Source: Roseiarcus sp963741845 (GTDB lineage Bacteria > Pseudomonadota > Alphaproteobacteria > Rhizobiales > Beijerinckiaceae). From it: DNA of 64,000 nt. The translations under genes were made by a program, and so were the position numbers. The notes below the pieces were generated by a model. It did not search any database. It saw only the letters and a program-made list of their open reading frames with translations, and was not told where the DNA came from. This document shows, one piece after another, positions 26,840 through 36,989 of the stretch. The DNA is taken from the NCBI GenBank assembly GCA_963741845.1, contig CAVUJV010000033.1, forward strand, positions 310,001 through 374,000. The letters run 5' to 3'. Position 1 is the stretch's first letter; every line of letters starts with the position of its first letter.

Positions 26840-28060
26840 TCACCTATCGGAACGTGTGGAGTCCGGCTGGGCGAGGGCGAGCGCGGCAATCACCGCCGCC
26901 GCGACGAGCAGCAGTCCATAGGACGCGCGCAGGCTCGCCACGGACGCGACCATCCCGAAGATCGGCGGTCCCGCAAGCAGGGCGGCATAGGCCATGCTCG
27001 CCGTCATCGCGATGCCGATCGAGGGCGAACGCGCGGCCGCGGCGCTCGCGCTGAAGACGGCGGGCACCATGTTGGCGACCCCGAGCCCGATGAGGCAGAA
27101 GCCCGCGACGCCTCCGGCAGGCGTCCGGAGTCCGATCGTCAGCATCGTCCCAAGGAAAATCAGGCCGGCGCCGAGCGCGATGACGCGCTTGCGCCCAAGC
27201 CTCTCGATGATCCTGTCTCCGAGGATACGCCCGAAGAACATCATGAAGGCATAGGCCGAGAAACCGGCCGCCGCGGCGCCCGGACTCATCCCGACCTCGC
27301 TTGCCAGATAGAGCGCGCTCCAGTCGGTGACCGAGCCTTCGGCAAAGACCGCGAGCAGCGCGATGACGCCCAGAGCGACGAGCCTGCGCTCGGGCAGGGC
27401 GAAGATCTTCCCCCCGGCGTGGGTGTCGCCGACGCCGATCCAGAAGGTCGCGGCGAAGGAGACGATCAGCACGATGGCGGCCTCGATCCCGAGCTGCGCC
27501 GTCACCCCGAGGCCGTGCGCGAGGAGAAGGCCGCCGAGCGCCGAGCCGACGAGACCGCCGCCGCTCCAGGCGGCGTGAAAGGAGGACATGATCGGCCGGC
27601 CCCAGCGGGCTTCCACCACGCTGGCGTGGGCGTTCATCGGCACGTCCATGAGGATGTTGACCACGCCGAAGACGAAGGCGGTCAGCGCGACGAGGCCCGG
27701 CCCGTCCGACAGGCTGCGCATGAACGGCACGGCGGCCAGCAGGAGGGCGACCAGAGGCCCCGAGACGCGCAGGGTCCGGCCCGTGCCTCCAAGCCGCGGC
27801 GGCAGGACGCCCGCGATCGGCATGGCTGAAAGTCCGCCGAGCCCGGCTGCGAGCAGGACGAGCGAAAGGCTCGCATCCGTCAGCCCGAAGAGGGCCTTGA
27901 TCTGGGGGATCGCCACCGCCCACGCGCCGATCGCGAAACCATTGGCGAAGAAGATCGCCGTCACGCCGGCCCGGGCGCCGACGAGGCCGCGGGGCGAAAC
28001 GGCTTCCGCGGACGGAGGCTCGGCGACGGGCGCCGGGATCGCTTCCTCGCCAAGCGTCAT
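26840..28060 (-). CDS. Major facilitator superfamily transporter
   Basis: The protein has 406 residues and about 12 membrane segments. The first helix is GVTAIFFANGFAIGAWAVAI, the loop 2-3 region is PIAGVLPPRLGGTGR, and a mid-protein conserved SSFHAAWSGGGLVGSALGG matches YbjJ-like MFS proteins. The second half has FGRILGDRIIERLGRKRV. The substrate is unknown; YbjJ-like members are usually called sugar or drug efflux proteins. It is transcribed alone toward the beta-repeat module. Confidence 0.88.
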   Translation of the reverse strand: MTLGEEAIPAPVAEPPSAEAVSPRGLVGARAGVTAIFFANGFAIGAWAVAIPQIKALFGLTDASLSLVLLAAGLGGLSAMPIAGVLPPRLGGTGRTLRVSGPLVALLLAAVPFMRSLSDGPGLVALTAFVFGVVNILMDVPMNAHASVVEARWGRPIMSSFHAAWSGGGLVGSALGGLLLAHGLGVTAQLGIEAAIVLIVSFAATFWIGVGDTHAGGKIFALPERRLVALGVIALLAVFAEGSVTDWSALYLASEVGMSPGAAAAGFSAYAFMMFFGRILGDRIIERLGRKRVIALGAGLIFLGTMLTIGLRTPAGGVAGFCLIGLGVANMVPAVFSASAAAARSPSIGIAMTASMAYAALLAGPPIFGMVASVASLRASYGLLLVAAAVIAALALAQPDSTRSDR

Positions 28061-28268
28061 CAGGCGAAGGCCGGGGCGACGGGGGCGGGGCGAGCGTGCG
28101 AGGGGAGCGTCGCGTCATGTGAGGTCCGATTGCGTTGGGGGGCGACCTATAGCGAGGGGGCGGACCGGAATTGAGTCCCGTGACGGCGTCTGGGGGTCAA
28201 ATGTTATCAACGGGACGATCGAATTTGTGATCATCGGGGGGTCCAGGCGGCCTTCGCATCGGCGCCCG

Positions 28269-29460
28269 CTACCGCGCGGCCGATCCGGCCACGCTCGCCG
28301 TATGCTCGGCGATCATGCGCTCTTCGTCGGTCGGGATCACGAAGACGGTCGTCGGCGAGCCGTGGGCGCTGACGATCTGCGCGCCCGCCTCGTTCGCCCC
28401 CCGGTCGAGCCGGATCCCCATCCATTCCATCCCGGTCAGCGCCGCCTCGCGCACGCGCCAGGCATGTTCGCCGATGCCCGCGGTGAAGACGATCCCGTCC
28501 GCCCCGCCCAGAGTCGCCGCGAGCGCCCCGAGCTCCTGCCTGATGCGGAAGACGAAATAGTCGATCGCGTCGCGCGCGCCGGGCGCCTTCGACGCTTCCA
28601 GCTCCCGCATGTCCTGCGAGACCCCGGACATGCCCTTGAGGCCGGAATTCTTGTAGAGGAGGTCCGAGATGGCGTCGGCGTCCATCTTCCTCTCCGTCAT
28701 GAGAAAGAGCAGAACGCCCGGGTCGATCTGGCCGCAACGCGTGCCCATCGGCAGGCCGTCGAGCGCAGTGAAGCCCATCGTGGAGGCGACGGACCGGCCG
28801 TCGCGGATGGCGCACATCGAGGCGCCGTTCCCGAGATGGGCGATGATGACATTCTTGCGGGCGATGGCGGGCGCGACGGTCCTGAGCTTCCGCGACACAT
28901 ATTCGTAGGAAATGCCGTGGAAGCCGTAGCGGCGCACGCCGGCGTCGTAATAGGCGCGCGGCAGGGCGAAAGTATCCGAGACGAAGGGATGGGCGCGGTG
29001 GAAGGCCGTGTCGAAGACCGCAATCTGCGGCGCCTGGGGAAAGGCCTTCATGGCCGCCAGAATGCCGGCGATATTATGCGGCTGATGCAGCGGCGCGAGC
29101 GGGATCAGGCGCTTCAGCTGTTCGAGGGCCGCCGCGTCGATGCGGATCGGATCGACGAGATCGGGGCCGCCATGCACGACCCGGTGGCCGACCGCCGCGA
29201 CCTGCTCGTCGAAGCCGGCCTGCCTGAGCCAGCCCAGCACTGCCCCCATGGCGGCGTCGTGGCCAACGCCTGCGCCTCCGCCGAAGCTCAAGGCGCGGCT
29301 TTCCCCGTCCGGGGTTTTGACGCTGCCCTCGGGCGTCGCGCCGAGGCCCTCGATCTGGCCGGTCGCGAGCGAGCGCATCGCCTCGCGGCCCGTCGAGCCG
29401 GAAGGCCGCGAATTTCAGCGACGAGGAGCCGGCGTTGAGGGTGAGGATCACTTCGGACAC
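28269..29460 (-). CDS. ackA: Acetate kinase (frameshifted near the N-terminus)
   Basis: AckA interconverts acetate/ATP and acetyl phosphate. The N-terminal NAGSSSLKFAAFRLDG is read from a GTG at 29460. The remainder, from about MRSLATGQIEGLG onward, lies one base out of phase. The shift falls between 29379 and 29395 and is net +1. The rest is intact: VGHRVVHGG, FDTAFHRAHP, RRYGFHGISYEY, IAHLGNGAS, GLPMGTRCGQIDPG and FTAGIGEHAWRVR cover the phosphate, substrate and catalytic sites. The restored chain is 396 residues, normal length. No pta or phosphoketolase gene is in the window. It is divergent from the decarboxylase gene. Confidence 0.88.
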
Positions 29461-29652
29461 AAGGGGTCTCCGCGGCGCAATGTCCCGCCATCATAGCGGC
29501 GCCGGCGGGCTTCGGTCGCCTCACGATGTCGCAGGGCGTTGATTTGGGGCTCCGGGGCGGTCATGATTCCGTCATCCGTCTCCTGTCTTAGCTGATCGAT
29601 TCCCTCGCGCGGCTGGCGGCGCGCGCGTATCCCCGAAAAGGCGCTTCACCCG

Positions 29653-32011
29653 ATGAACTATTTCCAGCGCTTCACATTCCTGTTCTCGACGCCGCTCTTC
29701 GGCGCCGACGACCTCGAAGGCGTCCGGGTCAACGAGATCATGGCGGCGATCGAGCGGATGGGCTTTCAGGTCGTGCGGGCGCGGCGGCAGGAGGACGCCG
29801 AGATCGCGGTGCAGACGGACGCCGCCATCGGCTGCATGGTGGTGGACTGGGGCAAGAAGGGCCTCGAAGGCAAGGCGGCGTCCCTCATCAATCTCATGCG
29901 CCGTCGCGGCCTCGACATGCCGATCGTGATCCTCGCGCGTGGCAAGCGCTTCGAGGACATTCCGGTCGAGGTGCTCGACTTCATCGACGGCTATATCTTT
30001 CTCGCCGAGGAGACGCCGGAGTTCATAGCAAAAAATCTCGTCTCCCGGCTCAAGCAATATGCCGAGACGCTGAAGACGCCTTTCTTCGGCGCGCTTGCGG
30101 ACTATGCGGAGGAAGGCAACCAGCTCTGGACCTGTCCCGGCCACAACGGCGGCATCTTCTACAGCCGCAGCCCGATCGGCCGCATCTTCATGGAGCATCT
30201 GGGCGAGGCGATCTTCCGCGACGACCTCGACAATTCGGTGCTGGAGCTCGGCGACCTCCTCACTCACGAAGGTCCCGCGCTTCAGGCGCAGAAGGAAGCC
30301 GCCGTCATCTTCGGCGCGGAAAAGACCTATTTCGTGCTGAACGGCACGTCGTCCTCGAACAAGATCGTGCTCACGAATCTGGTGGCCGAAGGCGATCTCG
30401 TGCTGTTCGACCGCAACAATCACAAGGCCGCGCATCACGGCGCGCTGCTGATGGGCGGCGGGATTCCGATCTATCTCTCCGCGGACCGCAATGCCTTACG
30501 GCCTCATCGGCCCGATCCGGCCGGAGGACTTCGACGAGGATTCGATTCGCGAGCAGATCCGCACGAATCCGCTGGTGAAGGACAAGGACGCGTGGAAGCG
30601 CGAGCGGCCCTTCCGCGTCGCCGTCATCGAGCAATGCACCTACGACGGCACGATCTACGACGCGCAGCGCATTCTCGAGCGCATCGGCCATCTCTGCGAC
30701 TACATCCATTTCGACGAGGCCTGGGCGGGCTTCATGAAGTTCCACCCGATCTACGAGCGGCGCTTCGCGATGGGCCTCAAGGGACTCGAAGAGCGCTCGC
30801 CCGGCATTCTCGCGACCCAGTCCACGCACAAGCAGCTTGCGAGCTTTTCTCAAGCCTCGCAGATCCATGTGCGCGACCGGCACATCACGGGCCAGCGACG
30901 CCGCGTGGAGCACAGGCGCTTCAACGAAGGCTTCATGCAGCAGGCCTCGACCTCGCCTTTCTATCCGCTGTTCGCCTCGCTCGACGTCGGCGCGCAGATG
31001 ATGAAGGGCCGCTCGGGCGAAGTCCTGTGGGACGACACGATCCGGCTCGGGATCGAGCTTCGCAAGAAGCTGCGCGCCGTCCGGCGCGAGTTCGAGGAAA
31101 AGGAGCGCGATCCGACCCGGCGTTGGTTCTTCGATCCCTTCGTGCCCGACCGCGTCGCGATACCGGACGCGGCTTCGCCGGGCGGCGCTCACGACGTGCC
31201 GTGGGAGTCGCTCGCGACCGATCTCCTGGCGCGCGATCCGCGTTACTGGACGCTCGCGCCGGGGGGAGCCTGGCATGGGTTCTCGGCGCTCGAACAGGGC
31301 TTCGCCATGACCGATCCCGCGAAGCTGACGCTGCTGACGCCGGGCTTCGACCGCAAGACCGGCCAATACGAGGATTACGGGATTCCCGCGCCGGTCGTCG
31401 CCCAATATCTGCGCGAGAATCGGGTTGTGCCCGAGAAGAACGACCTCAACTCGCTGCTCTTCCTGCTGACGCCGGGCGTCGAATCCAGCAAGGCCGGCAC
31501 GCTCATCTCCTCGCTCGTCGCCTTCAAGCGGCTGCACGACGAAAATGCCCTGCTCGACGACATGATGCCGGAATTCGTGGCCAAGCGCCCCGCGCGCTAC
31601 AAGGGCCGTCGTATCCGTGAGCTTTGCGCCGAGATGCACAGCTTCTTCCGCGCCCATGACGTGAGCGGTCTGCAGAGGGCGCAATTCCAGCGCGAGCATA
31701 TCCCGGAGATGGCGATGACGCCTTACGAGGCCTCGCGCCATCTCGTCCGCAACCAGGTCGATTACCTGCCGCTCGACAAGCTCGACGGACGGGTCGCGAC
31801 GACGCTCTGGGTCGTCTATCCGCCGGGAATCGCCACGATCGTGCCGGGGGAGCGGATCGGCGGACGGGCGAAGCCGATGCTGGACTATCTCAGGATGTTC
31901 GAAAAGAGCGCCAACGTCTTTCCGGGTTTCGAGTCGGAGGTGCAGGGGCTCTACCGGGAGGTTGACGAAAGGGGCGTCCTGCGGTTCCACACCTATGTCG
32001 TGAGCGAGTGA
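29653..32011 (+). CDS. Orn/Lys/Arg decarboxylase, inducible class (frameshifted)
   Basis: This PLP-dependent decarboxylase of a basic amino acid restores to 785 residues. An N-terminal receiver-like wing domain (residues 1-130) is followed by the core with LWTCPGHNGGIFY and YFVLNGTSSSNKIV. The PLP lysine lies in ATQSTHKQLASFSQAS, with FDEAWAGFMKFHP before it. A C-terminal domain ends the chain. The length and wing domain fit the AdiA/LdcI/SpeF class; which amino acid is used cannot be told. The frame breaks at 30496-30497, where GCCTTAC should read GCCTAC to give DRNAYGLIGPI, an extra T. Twenty bp downstream is an acetyltransferase gene, possibly acting on the amine product. Confidence 0.9.
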
Positions 32012-32031
32012 TTTGGCGTAAAGGGCTGCCC

Positions 32032-32625
32032 ATGGACGCGACAGCCAAGGCCGCCACAGGCGGAACGGACGAGCAGCAGGCCGAAGCCCCGCCGATCATC
32101 GTGCGCAACTCCCGCGACGCTGACGTTTCGACGATGCTCGGCATCTATCTGCATCACATCCGCCGCGGTGTCGAACCCGATGTCGAGACCGACTTTTTCG
32201 AGACGCCCGACGCCGACGATCTCAAACGGCGACGCAAGTCGATGCTCAGGCGCAAGATGCCCCATATCGTAGTCGAGGAGAACGGCGTCGTCGTCGGCTA
32301 CGCCTATGCCGTGCCGTTCCGGAAGCGCCCGGCCTACCGGTACTGCGTCAAGCATTCGATCTATATCCACTCCAATCATCTGAGGCGGGGGTTCGGCCGC
32401 AAGCTCATGGGCGCGCTGATCGACGCCTGCGCGGCGGCGGGCTTCCGGCAGATGATCGGCTATATCGACGCCGCCAATCGCGCCTCGCTCGCCCTGCACG
32501 AGACCTTCGGCTTCCGGCAGGTGGGGTATCTGGCCCAGATCGGCTTCAAATTCGGCCACTGGACCGACACCGTGATGGTGCAGCGCTCGCTCGGGCCGGG
32601 CGGCACGGAGCCGCCCACGGCCTGA
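32032..32625 (+). CDS. GNAT family N-acetyltransferase
   Basis: The protein has 197 residues. A disordered start is followed by a GNAT domain resembling phosphinothricin-type acetyltransferases: IIVRNSRDADVSTMLGIYLH, FRKRPAYRYCVKHSIYI, the acetyl-CoA loop HLRRGFGRKLMGALID and ASLALHETFGFRQVGYL. It probably acetylates a small amine. It lies 20 bp after the Orn/Lys/Arg decarboxylase gene, so acetylation of a diamine, agmatine or similar product is a reasonable hypothesis. ATG 32032 is used; a start at 32008 overlaps the preceding stop without adding family-like sequence. Confidence 0.88.
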   Translation: MDATAKAATGGTDEQQAEAPPIIVRNSRDADVSTMLGIYLHHIRRGVEPDVETDFFETPDADDLKRRRKSMLRRKMPHIVVEENGVVVGYAYAVPFRKRPAYRYCVKHSIYIHSNHLRRGFGRKLMGALIDACAAAGFRQMIGYIDAANRASLALHETFGFRQVGYLAQIGFKFGHWTDTVMVQRSLGPGGTEPPTA

Positions 32626-32722
32626 GGGGCCTTTTCCGACCGGATCGGACGGGAGATGGCCGCGCTTCCCCTCGGCTCGCGCGCATAATAGGCTCCCGGG
32701 CCAAAAGGTCAGGGAGGAAGTC

Positions 32723-34420
32723 CTGAACGTCATCGTCTACGCCATCCCGGTTTTCATCCTGATGATGGCGGCCGAGTTCGCCTGGGGCTTGTCGCGCGGC
32801 CGCAACGTCTATCGCCTCAACGACGCGGTCGGCTCGCTCGCCGCCGGAATCCTGAGTCAGACGTCCGGCGTCTTCCTGCTGGCGCTGAACCTCGGGATTT
32901 ATGTGCTCGTTCATCAGCATTTTTCTTTGTTCGACCTGCCCGCGAACGACTGGCGCGTCTGGGTCGCGGCGCTGATCGCCTACGACTTCTTCTATTACTG
33001 GAACCATCGCATCGACCATGAGGTCGGGCTCTTCTGGGCGGCCCATGTCGTTCATCACCAGAGCGACAATTTCAACCTCTCGACCGCCCTGAGGCAGACC
33101 AGCACCGGCTCGCTGCTCGGCTGGATCTTTTATCTGCCGATGGCGATCGCCGGCGTGCCGCCGACGGTCTTCGTCGTCGTCGGCCTCATCGATCTCCTCT
33201 ACCAGTTCTGGATTCACACCGAACTCGTCGGCAAGCTCGGCTGGTTCGATTTCGTCTTCGCCTCGCCCTCGAACCATCGCGTTCACCACGGGATCAACGA
33301 CCAGTACCTCGACAAGAACTACGGAGGCATCCTCATCCTGTGGGACCGGCTGTTCGGCACGTTCGAGGAGGAGGTCGAGAAGCCGGTGTTCGGCGTGCGC
33401 GGCGGGCTCTACGCCTTCGATCCGCTTTCGGCCAATGTCTCCTATTACGCGACGATGGCGAAGCTCGCCTGGGCCGCTGACGACTGGCGCGACAGGATCA
33501 GGGTCTGGTTCGCGCCGCCGGGCTGGCTGCCCGCGAACCTGAGGCCGGCCGAGCCGCCGCCTTTCGATCTCGCGGGCGTGAAGGTCTACGATCCGCCGGC
33601 CAGCGTCGGCGTGTCGCTGATCGCCTTTGCGGGTCTCGTCGCGATGATCGGCGCGACGGCCTTCTTCCTCGCGTCGGCGCCGGGCTGGCCGTTCATGACC
33701 GGACTCGTCGTGTTTCTCGCGCTTGTGGCCGCGCTCTGGGCCCTCGGCGCGCTGCTGGACAGCCGGATCTCGATTCCAGAGACGCTCTTCGTCCTCTGCG
33801 CGGCTTTGACATGCGCCGCTTATGCGCTCCATGCGTCGGGCGTCGAGGCGGTCGCGAAGCCGCTTGCGCTGGCGCTGCTGATCATCGCATTCGCCCTGCG
33901 CGACGGACCGCGCGACGTGAAGCGGCTCGTACTCGCGGGCCTCGCCGCGTCGCTCGCGGGGGACGCGCTGCTCCTGTCGGAATCGATGTTCCTGCCGGGG
34001 CTGGCCGCGTTTCTGCTGACGCATCTTTTCTACATCGGCGCCTTCTCGCGCGGCGTCGGCTTTCTTCCGTCGCGCGTTGCCGCGGCGCTGGTGGCGATCG
34101 TTGCGGCGCTGATGCTCGCCTATCTCTGGCCGGGCGTGGAGGCGGGCCTAAGGCTGCCGGTCGCGCTCTATGTCGCCGTGATCGCCTGCGATGCGGCGCA
34201 GGCTTGCGGACGGGCGACGGCGCTGCGCAATCGGGCGGCGATCGCGGTCGCGATCGGAGCATCCTTCTTCATGGTCTCCGACCTTACGCTCGCGCTCTAC
34301 AAATTCGCGCATCCCGGCTGGCCCGTCGATCTCTGGACGCTTCCGACCTATTATGTCGCGCAGGGGCTGATCGCCTTCTTCGTCCTGCCGCGATCCGCGC
34401 CAACGATGTCCAGCGCATGA
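32723..34420 (+). CDS. Fusion: sterol desaturase/AGMO-like hydroxylase + YhhN/TMEM86-like lysoplasmalogenase
   Basis: One 565-residue membrane protein carries two enzyme-like halves. Residues 1 to about 280 are a di-iron fatty-acid-hydroxylase/sterol-desaturase domain with the histidine series YYWNHRIDHE, AHVVHHQSDN and SNHRVHHGIND; the closest logic is alkylglycerol monooxygenase. Residues from about 335 are a YhhN (TMEM86) segment: KRLVLAGLAASLAGDALLL, FLLTHLFYIGAF, IGASFFMVSDLTLALYKF and VDLWTLPTYYVAQGLIAFF. YhhN/TMEM86B hydrolyses the vinyl ether of lysoplasmalogen. The fusion implies one ether-lipid function. The best start is CTG at 32723, 6 nt after AGGGAGG and giving LNVIVYAIPVFIL; ATG 32762 cuts the first helix. 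Confidence 0.85.
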   Translation: MNVIVYAIPVFILMMAAEFAWGLSRGRNVYRLNDAVGSLAAGILSQTSGVFLLALNLGIYVLVHQHFSLFDLPANDWRVWVAALIAYDFFYYWNHRIDHEVGLFWAAHVVHHQSDNFNLSTALRQTSTGSLLGWIFYLPMAIAGVPPTVFVVVGLIDLLYQFWIHTELVGKLGWFDFVFASPSNHRVHHGINDQYLDKNYGGILILWDRLFGTFEEEVEKPVFGVRGGLYAFDPLSANVSYYATMAKLAWAADDWRDRIRVWFAPPGWLPANLRPAEPPPFDLAGVKVYDPPASVGVSLIAFAGLVAMIGATAFFLASAPGWPFMTGLVVFLALVAALWALGALLDSRISIPETLFVLCAALTCAAYALHASGVEAVAKPLALALLIIAFALRDGPRDVKRLVLAGLAASLAGDALLLSESMFLPGLAAFLLTHLFYIGAFSRGVGFLPSRVAAALVAIVAALMLAYLWPGVEAGLRLPVALYVAVIACDAAQACGRATALRNRAAIAVAIGASFFMVSDLTLALYKFAHPGWPVDLWTLPTYYVAQGLIAFFVLPRSAPTMSSA

Positions 34421-35602
34421 CCGAAGCGAAGCGGCCCATTTGCGCCGCGATCGGCGCAGGCGACGGACTGGGCGCCGCCGCGATTTCGGCCTTTGGCGCG
34501 CGCCTGCGGGCGCTCCTTTTCGCGGCCTTTGCGCTCGCCCTTGGCTTTTGCGCAGTCGCGCGCGCGCGCCGAAAGGCTCGGCGCCTACCCGGTCGACGCC
34601 TCGCAGATTTCGGTCGCCGGCGTCTCCTCCGGCGCCTTCATGGCGAACCAGATCCACATCGCGCACTCAGCCGACGTGATGGGCGCCGCGATGATCGCCG
34701 GCGGTCTTTATGGCTGCGCGGTCATCGACGTGACGAGGAAGGGCGTGCTGGCGCTTGCGAGCCAGGCGATCGGAGACTGCATGTCGGTTCCCTTTCTGCT
34801 CGACGACGTTTCAACCTACAGGAAGCGCGTCGGCCAGCTCGCTTCGCGGCATTGGATCGATCCGCCCGCCAATCTCCCGCGCGCCAAGCTCTATCTTTTC
34901 ACCGGCGGCTCGGATTCCGTCGTCGCACATGAGACGGTCGAGAAGGCGAAGGATCTCTATTCCGCGCTTGGCGTGCCGGACGCGAACATCGTCTTCGTCG
35001 ACCGGACCGGGCCTGCGGCGGAGGCCGGCCATTCCTGGGTAACGGTGCACTGGGGCAACCAATGTCCGCTCAACAAATCGCCCTATATCGACGATTGCGA
35101 CTACGACCAGGCAGGCGAGGAGCTGAAGGCGATCTACGGGCCGGATCTTGCCGCGCCGGCCTCCCCGCCGACGGGCCGCATCGTGGCTTTCGACCAGACC
35201 GAGTTCGCGCCCGGCGGCGCCGCCAAGGGCAACGGTTTCTCGGAAGCCGGCTACCTTTACGTCCCAAAAGCTTGCGAGCCGGGCGCCGCTCAGCCCTGCC
35301 GCCTGCAGATCGTTCTGCATGGGTGCGAGCAGTCTGCGGAGACGCTCGGCGACACGTTCTACACGCGCATCGGCGTGAACGAATGGGCCGATACGAACCG
35401 GATTCTCGTCCTTTATCCGCAGGCCCACGCGATCCAGCCGGGGGAACTGCCGCCCGCGCTTGCGGTCTGGGGCGCCCTCTACGCCAATCCAAACGGCTGC
35501 TGGAACTGGTGGGGCTACGCCGACGACCGCCAATATTTGACCAAGAAGGGCGTTCAAATCAGCGTGATCTGGGCGATGGTCGAACGGATCGAGGGGAAGT
35601 AG
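34417..35602 (+). CDS. Exported PHB depolymerase-like esterase (frameshifted in leader)
   Basis: The mature enzyme has the lipase box AGVSSGAFMANQ early and the oxyanion-hole HGCEQSAETLGD late. This order (box before HGC) is the type II catalytic arrangement of poly(3-hydroxybutyrate) depolymerases. Two cysteine-containing segments (NQCPLNKSPYIDDCDYD and NPNGCWNWWGYAD) suggest periplasmic folding. A signal peptide (LLFAAFALALGFCAVARA) is encoded from ATG 34417 but one base out of phase with the mature part. The shift lies in the GC-repeat run at about 34558-34572 and is net +1. The restored length is 394 residues. The ATG overlaps the stop of the fusion gene (ATGA). Alternative substrate: other polyester or lipid esters. 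Confidence 0.82.
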
Positions 35603-35646
35603 AACCGTTCCTCCCCAGTGAGGGTTGCGGAGGCCGATAGTTTAGC

Positions 35647-36384
35647 ATGGACTCGCTCGTGCGGATCGCCGCCGACCCTGCCTCGTGGGCGGCGCTGGCG
35701 ACCCTTGTCGCCATGGAGGTCATCCTCGGGGTCGACAACCTCGTCTTCATTGCCCTGCTCTCGAACCGGATCAGGGAGAACCGGCGAGCCTTCGCGCGCA
35801 CGCTTGGGCTTTTGCTCGCGCTCATTTTCCGGCTGGCGCTGCTCGCGTCCGCAAGCTGGGTCGCCCATCTCAAGGACCCGATCATCACGCTCGTCGGCCA
35901 CGCGTTCTCGGCGCGCGACCTGCTGCTGTTTGCGGGCGGTCTCTTTCTCGTCTGGAAGGCGACGACGGAGATCCACGAGCGTGTCGACCCGCGCGCCCAT
36001 GAGGAAGGTGAGGAACGCAAAAGCTCGCCGCTCAGCATGGGCTCGGCCCTCGTTCAGATTGTCCTCATCGACATTGTCTTTTCGGTCGACAGCATCATCA
36101 CGGCCGTCGGCATGACCGACGACTACGCGATTATGGCCGTGGCCGTCGTCGCGGCGATTGTGGTCATGATGGTCGCCTCCGGGCCGCTCGGAGTTTTCAT
36201 CGAGCGCAACCCGACCGTGCTCATGCTCGCGCTGAGCTTCCTTTTGATGATCGGCATGACGCTGATCGCGGACGGGTTCGGCTTCCACATCGAACGGGGT
36301 TACATTTACGCGGCGATGTTCTTCTCCTCTCTGGTCGAGTTCCTCAACGCGCTCGCCCGGCGCAATATGAGGCGCGCCAAATGA
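35647..36384 (+). CDS. TerC family membrane protein
   Basis: This 245-residue integral membrane protein has the TerC signature: AMEVILGVDNLVFIALLSNR in the first helix with the acidic pair, RLALLASASWVAHLKDPI, and VLIDIVFSVDSIITAVGM, plus LMIGMTLIADGFGFHIERGY near the end. TerC/Alx proteins export Mn2+ or assist membrane protein metalation. No yybP-ykoY riboswitch fits the 44-nt upstream gap. It overlaps the LysE gene by an ATGA, so the two are coupled. Confidence 0.93.
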   Translation: MDSLVRIAADPASWAALATLVAMEVILGVDNLVFIALLSNRIRENRRAFARTLGLLLALIFRLALLASASWVAHLKDPIITLVGHAFSARDLLLFAGGLFLVWKATTEIHERVDPRAHEEGEERKSSPLSMGSALVQIVLIDIVFSVDSIITAVGMTDDYAIMAVAVVAAIVVMMVASGPLGVFIERNPTVLMLALSFLLMIGMTLIADGFGFHIERGYIYAAMFFSSLVEFLNALARRNMRRAK

Positions 36385-36989
36385 GCCTGGCCTCCCTTCT
36401 CCTGTTCGCGGCGGTCTATGCGGCCGCGGTCGCGATGCCGGGCCCCGGAATTGCAGCGCTCGTCGCCCGGGTGCTCGCGCATGGGACGCGGGGCGTCGTC
36501 CCCTTCATTCTCGGCTTTGTCGTGGGCGACATGGTCTGGCTCCTCATGGCCGCGACCGGCCTCACCGCGCTCGCCCATGCCTTCGCAGGGGTGTTCATCG
36601 CCGTGAAATATGCCGGCGCTGCCTATGTCCTCTATCTGGCCTATCGGATGGCGACCGCTCCCGTCGCGACCGCGGAGGCCGCCTCCGCGGCCTCGCAAGG
36701 CGTCCGCGCCTTTCTCGGCGCGCTGTCGCTGACGCTCGGCAATCCCAAAGTGATGATCTTCTTTCTCTCGATCATGCCGCTTGTCGTGGACGTGAAGGCG
36801 CTCACGCCCTTTGCGCTCGCCGAGCTTATGGCGCTCAGCGCAGCCATTCTCTCGGGGGTCATGGGCGTGTATGCGCTTTCCGCCGATCGCGCGCGGGCGC
36901 TCTTTCGGTCGCAGCGCGCCATGCGCGCGGTTCATCGCGCCTCGGCCGGCGTGATGGCGGGCGTGGCGGTCGCAGTCATTACGAGGTGA
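36381..36989 (+). CDS. LysE family exporter (first copy)
   Basis: This 202-residue amino-acid exporter-type protein has the LysE/RhtB marks: AVAMPGPGIAALVARVLAHG after helix 1, YAGAAYVLYLAYRM in the middle and GALSLTLGNPKVMIFFLSIM. Around six membrane helices are predicted. The substrate is unknown. It overlaps terC upstream by 4 nt and the sugar kinase downstream, so it is inside a tightly coupled run. Confidence 0.9.
   Translation: MSLASLLLFAAVYAAAVAMPGPGIAALVARVLAHGTRGVVPFILGFVVGDMVWLLMAATGLTALAHAFAGVFIAVKYAGAAYVLYLAYRMATAPVATAEAASAASQGVRAFLGALSLTLGNPKVMIFFLSIMPLVVDVKALTPFALAELMALSAAILSGVMGVYALSADRARALFRSQRAMRAVHRASAGVMAGVAVAVITR

Noticed and set aside
35603..35646. yybP-ykoY-type manganese riboswitch before terC
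   Set aside because: Only 44 nt separate terC from the preceding stop and no matching fold is visible.
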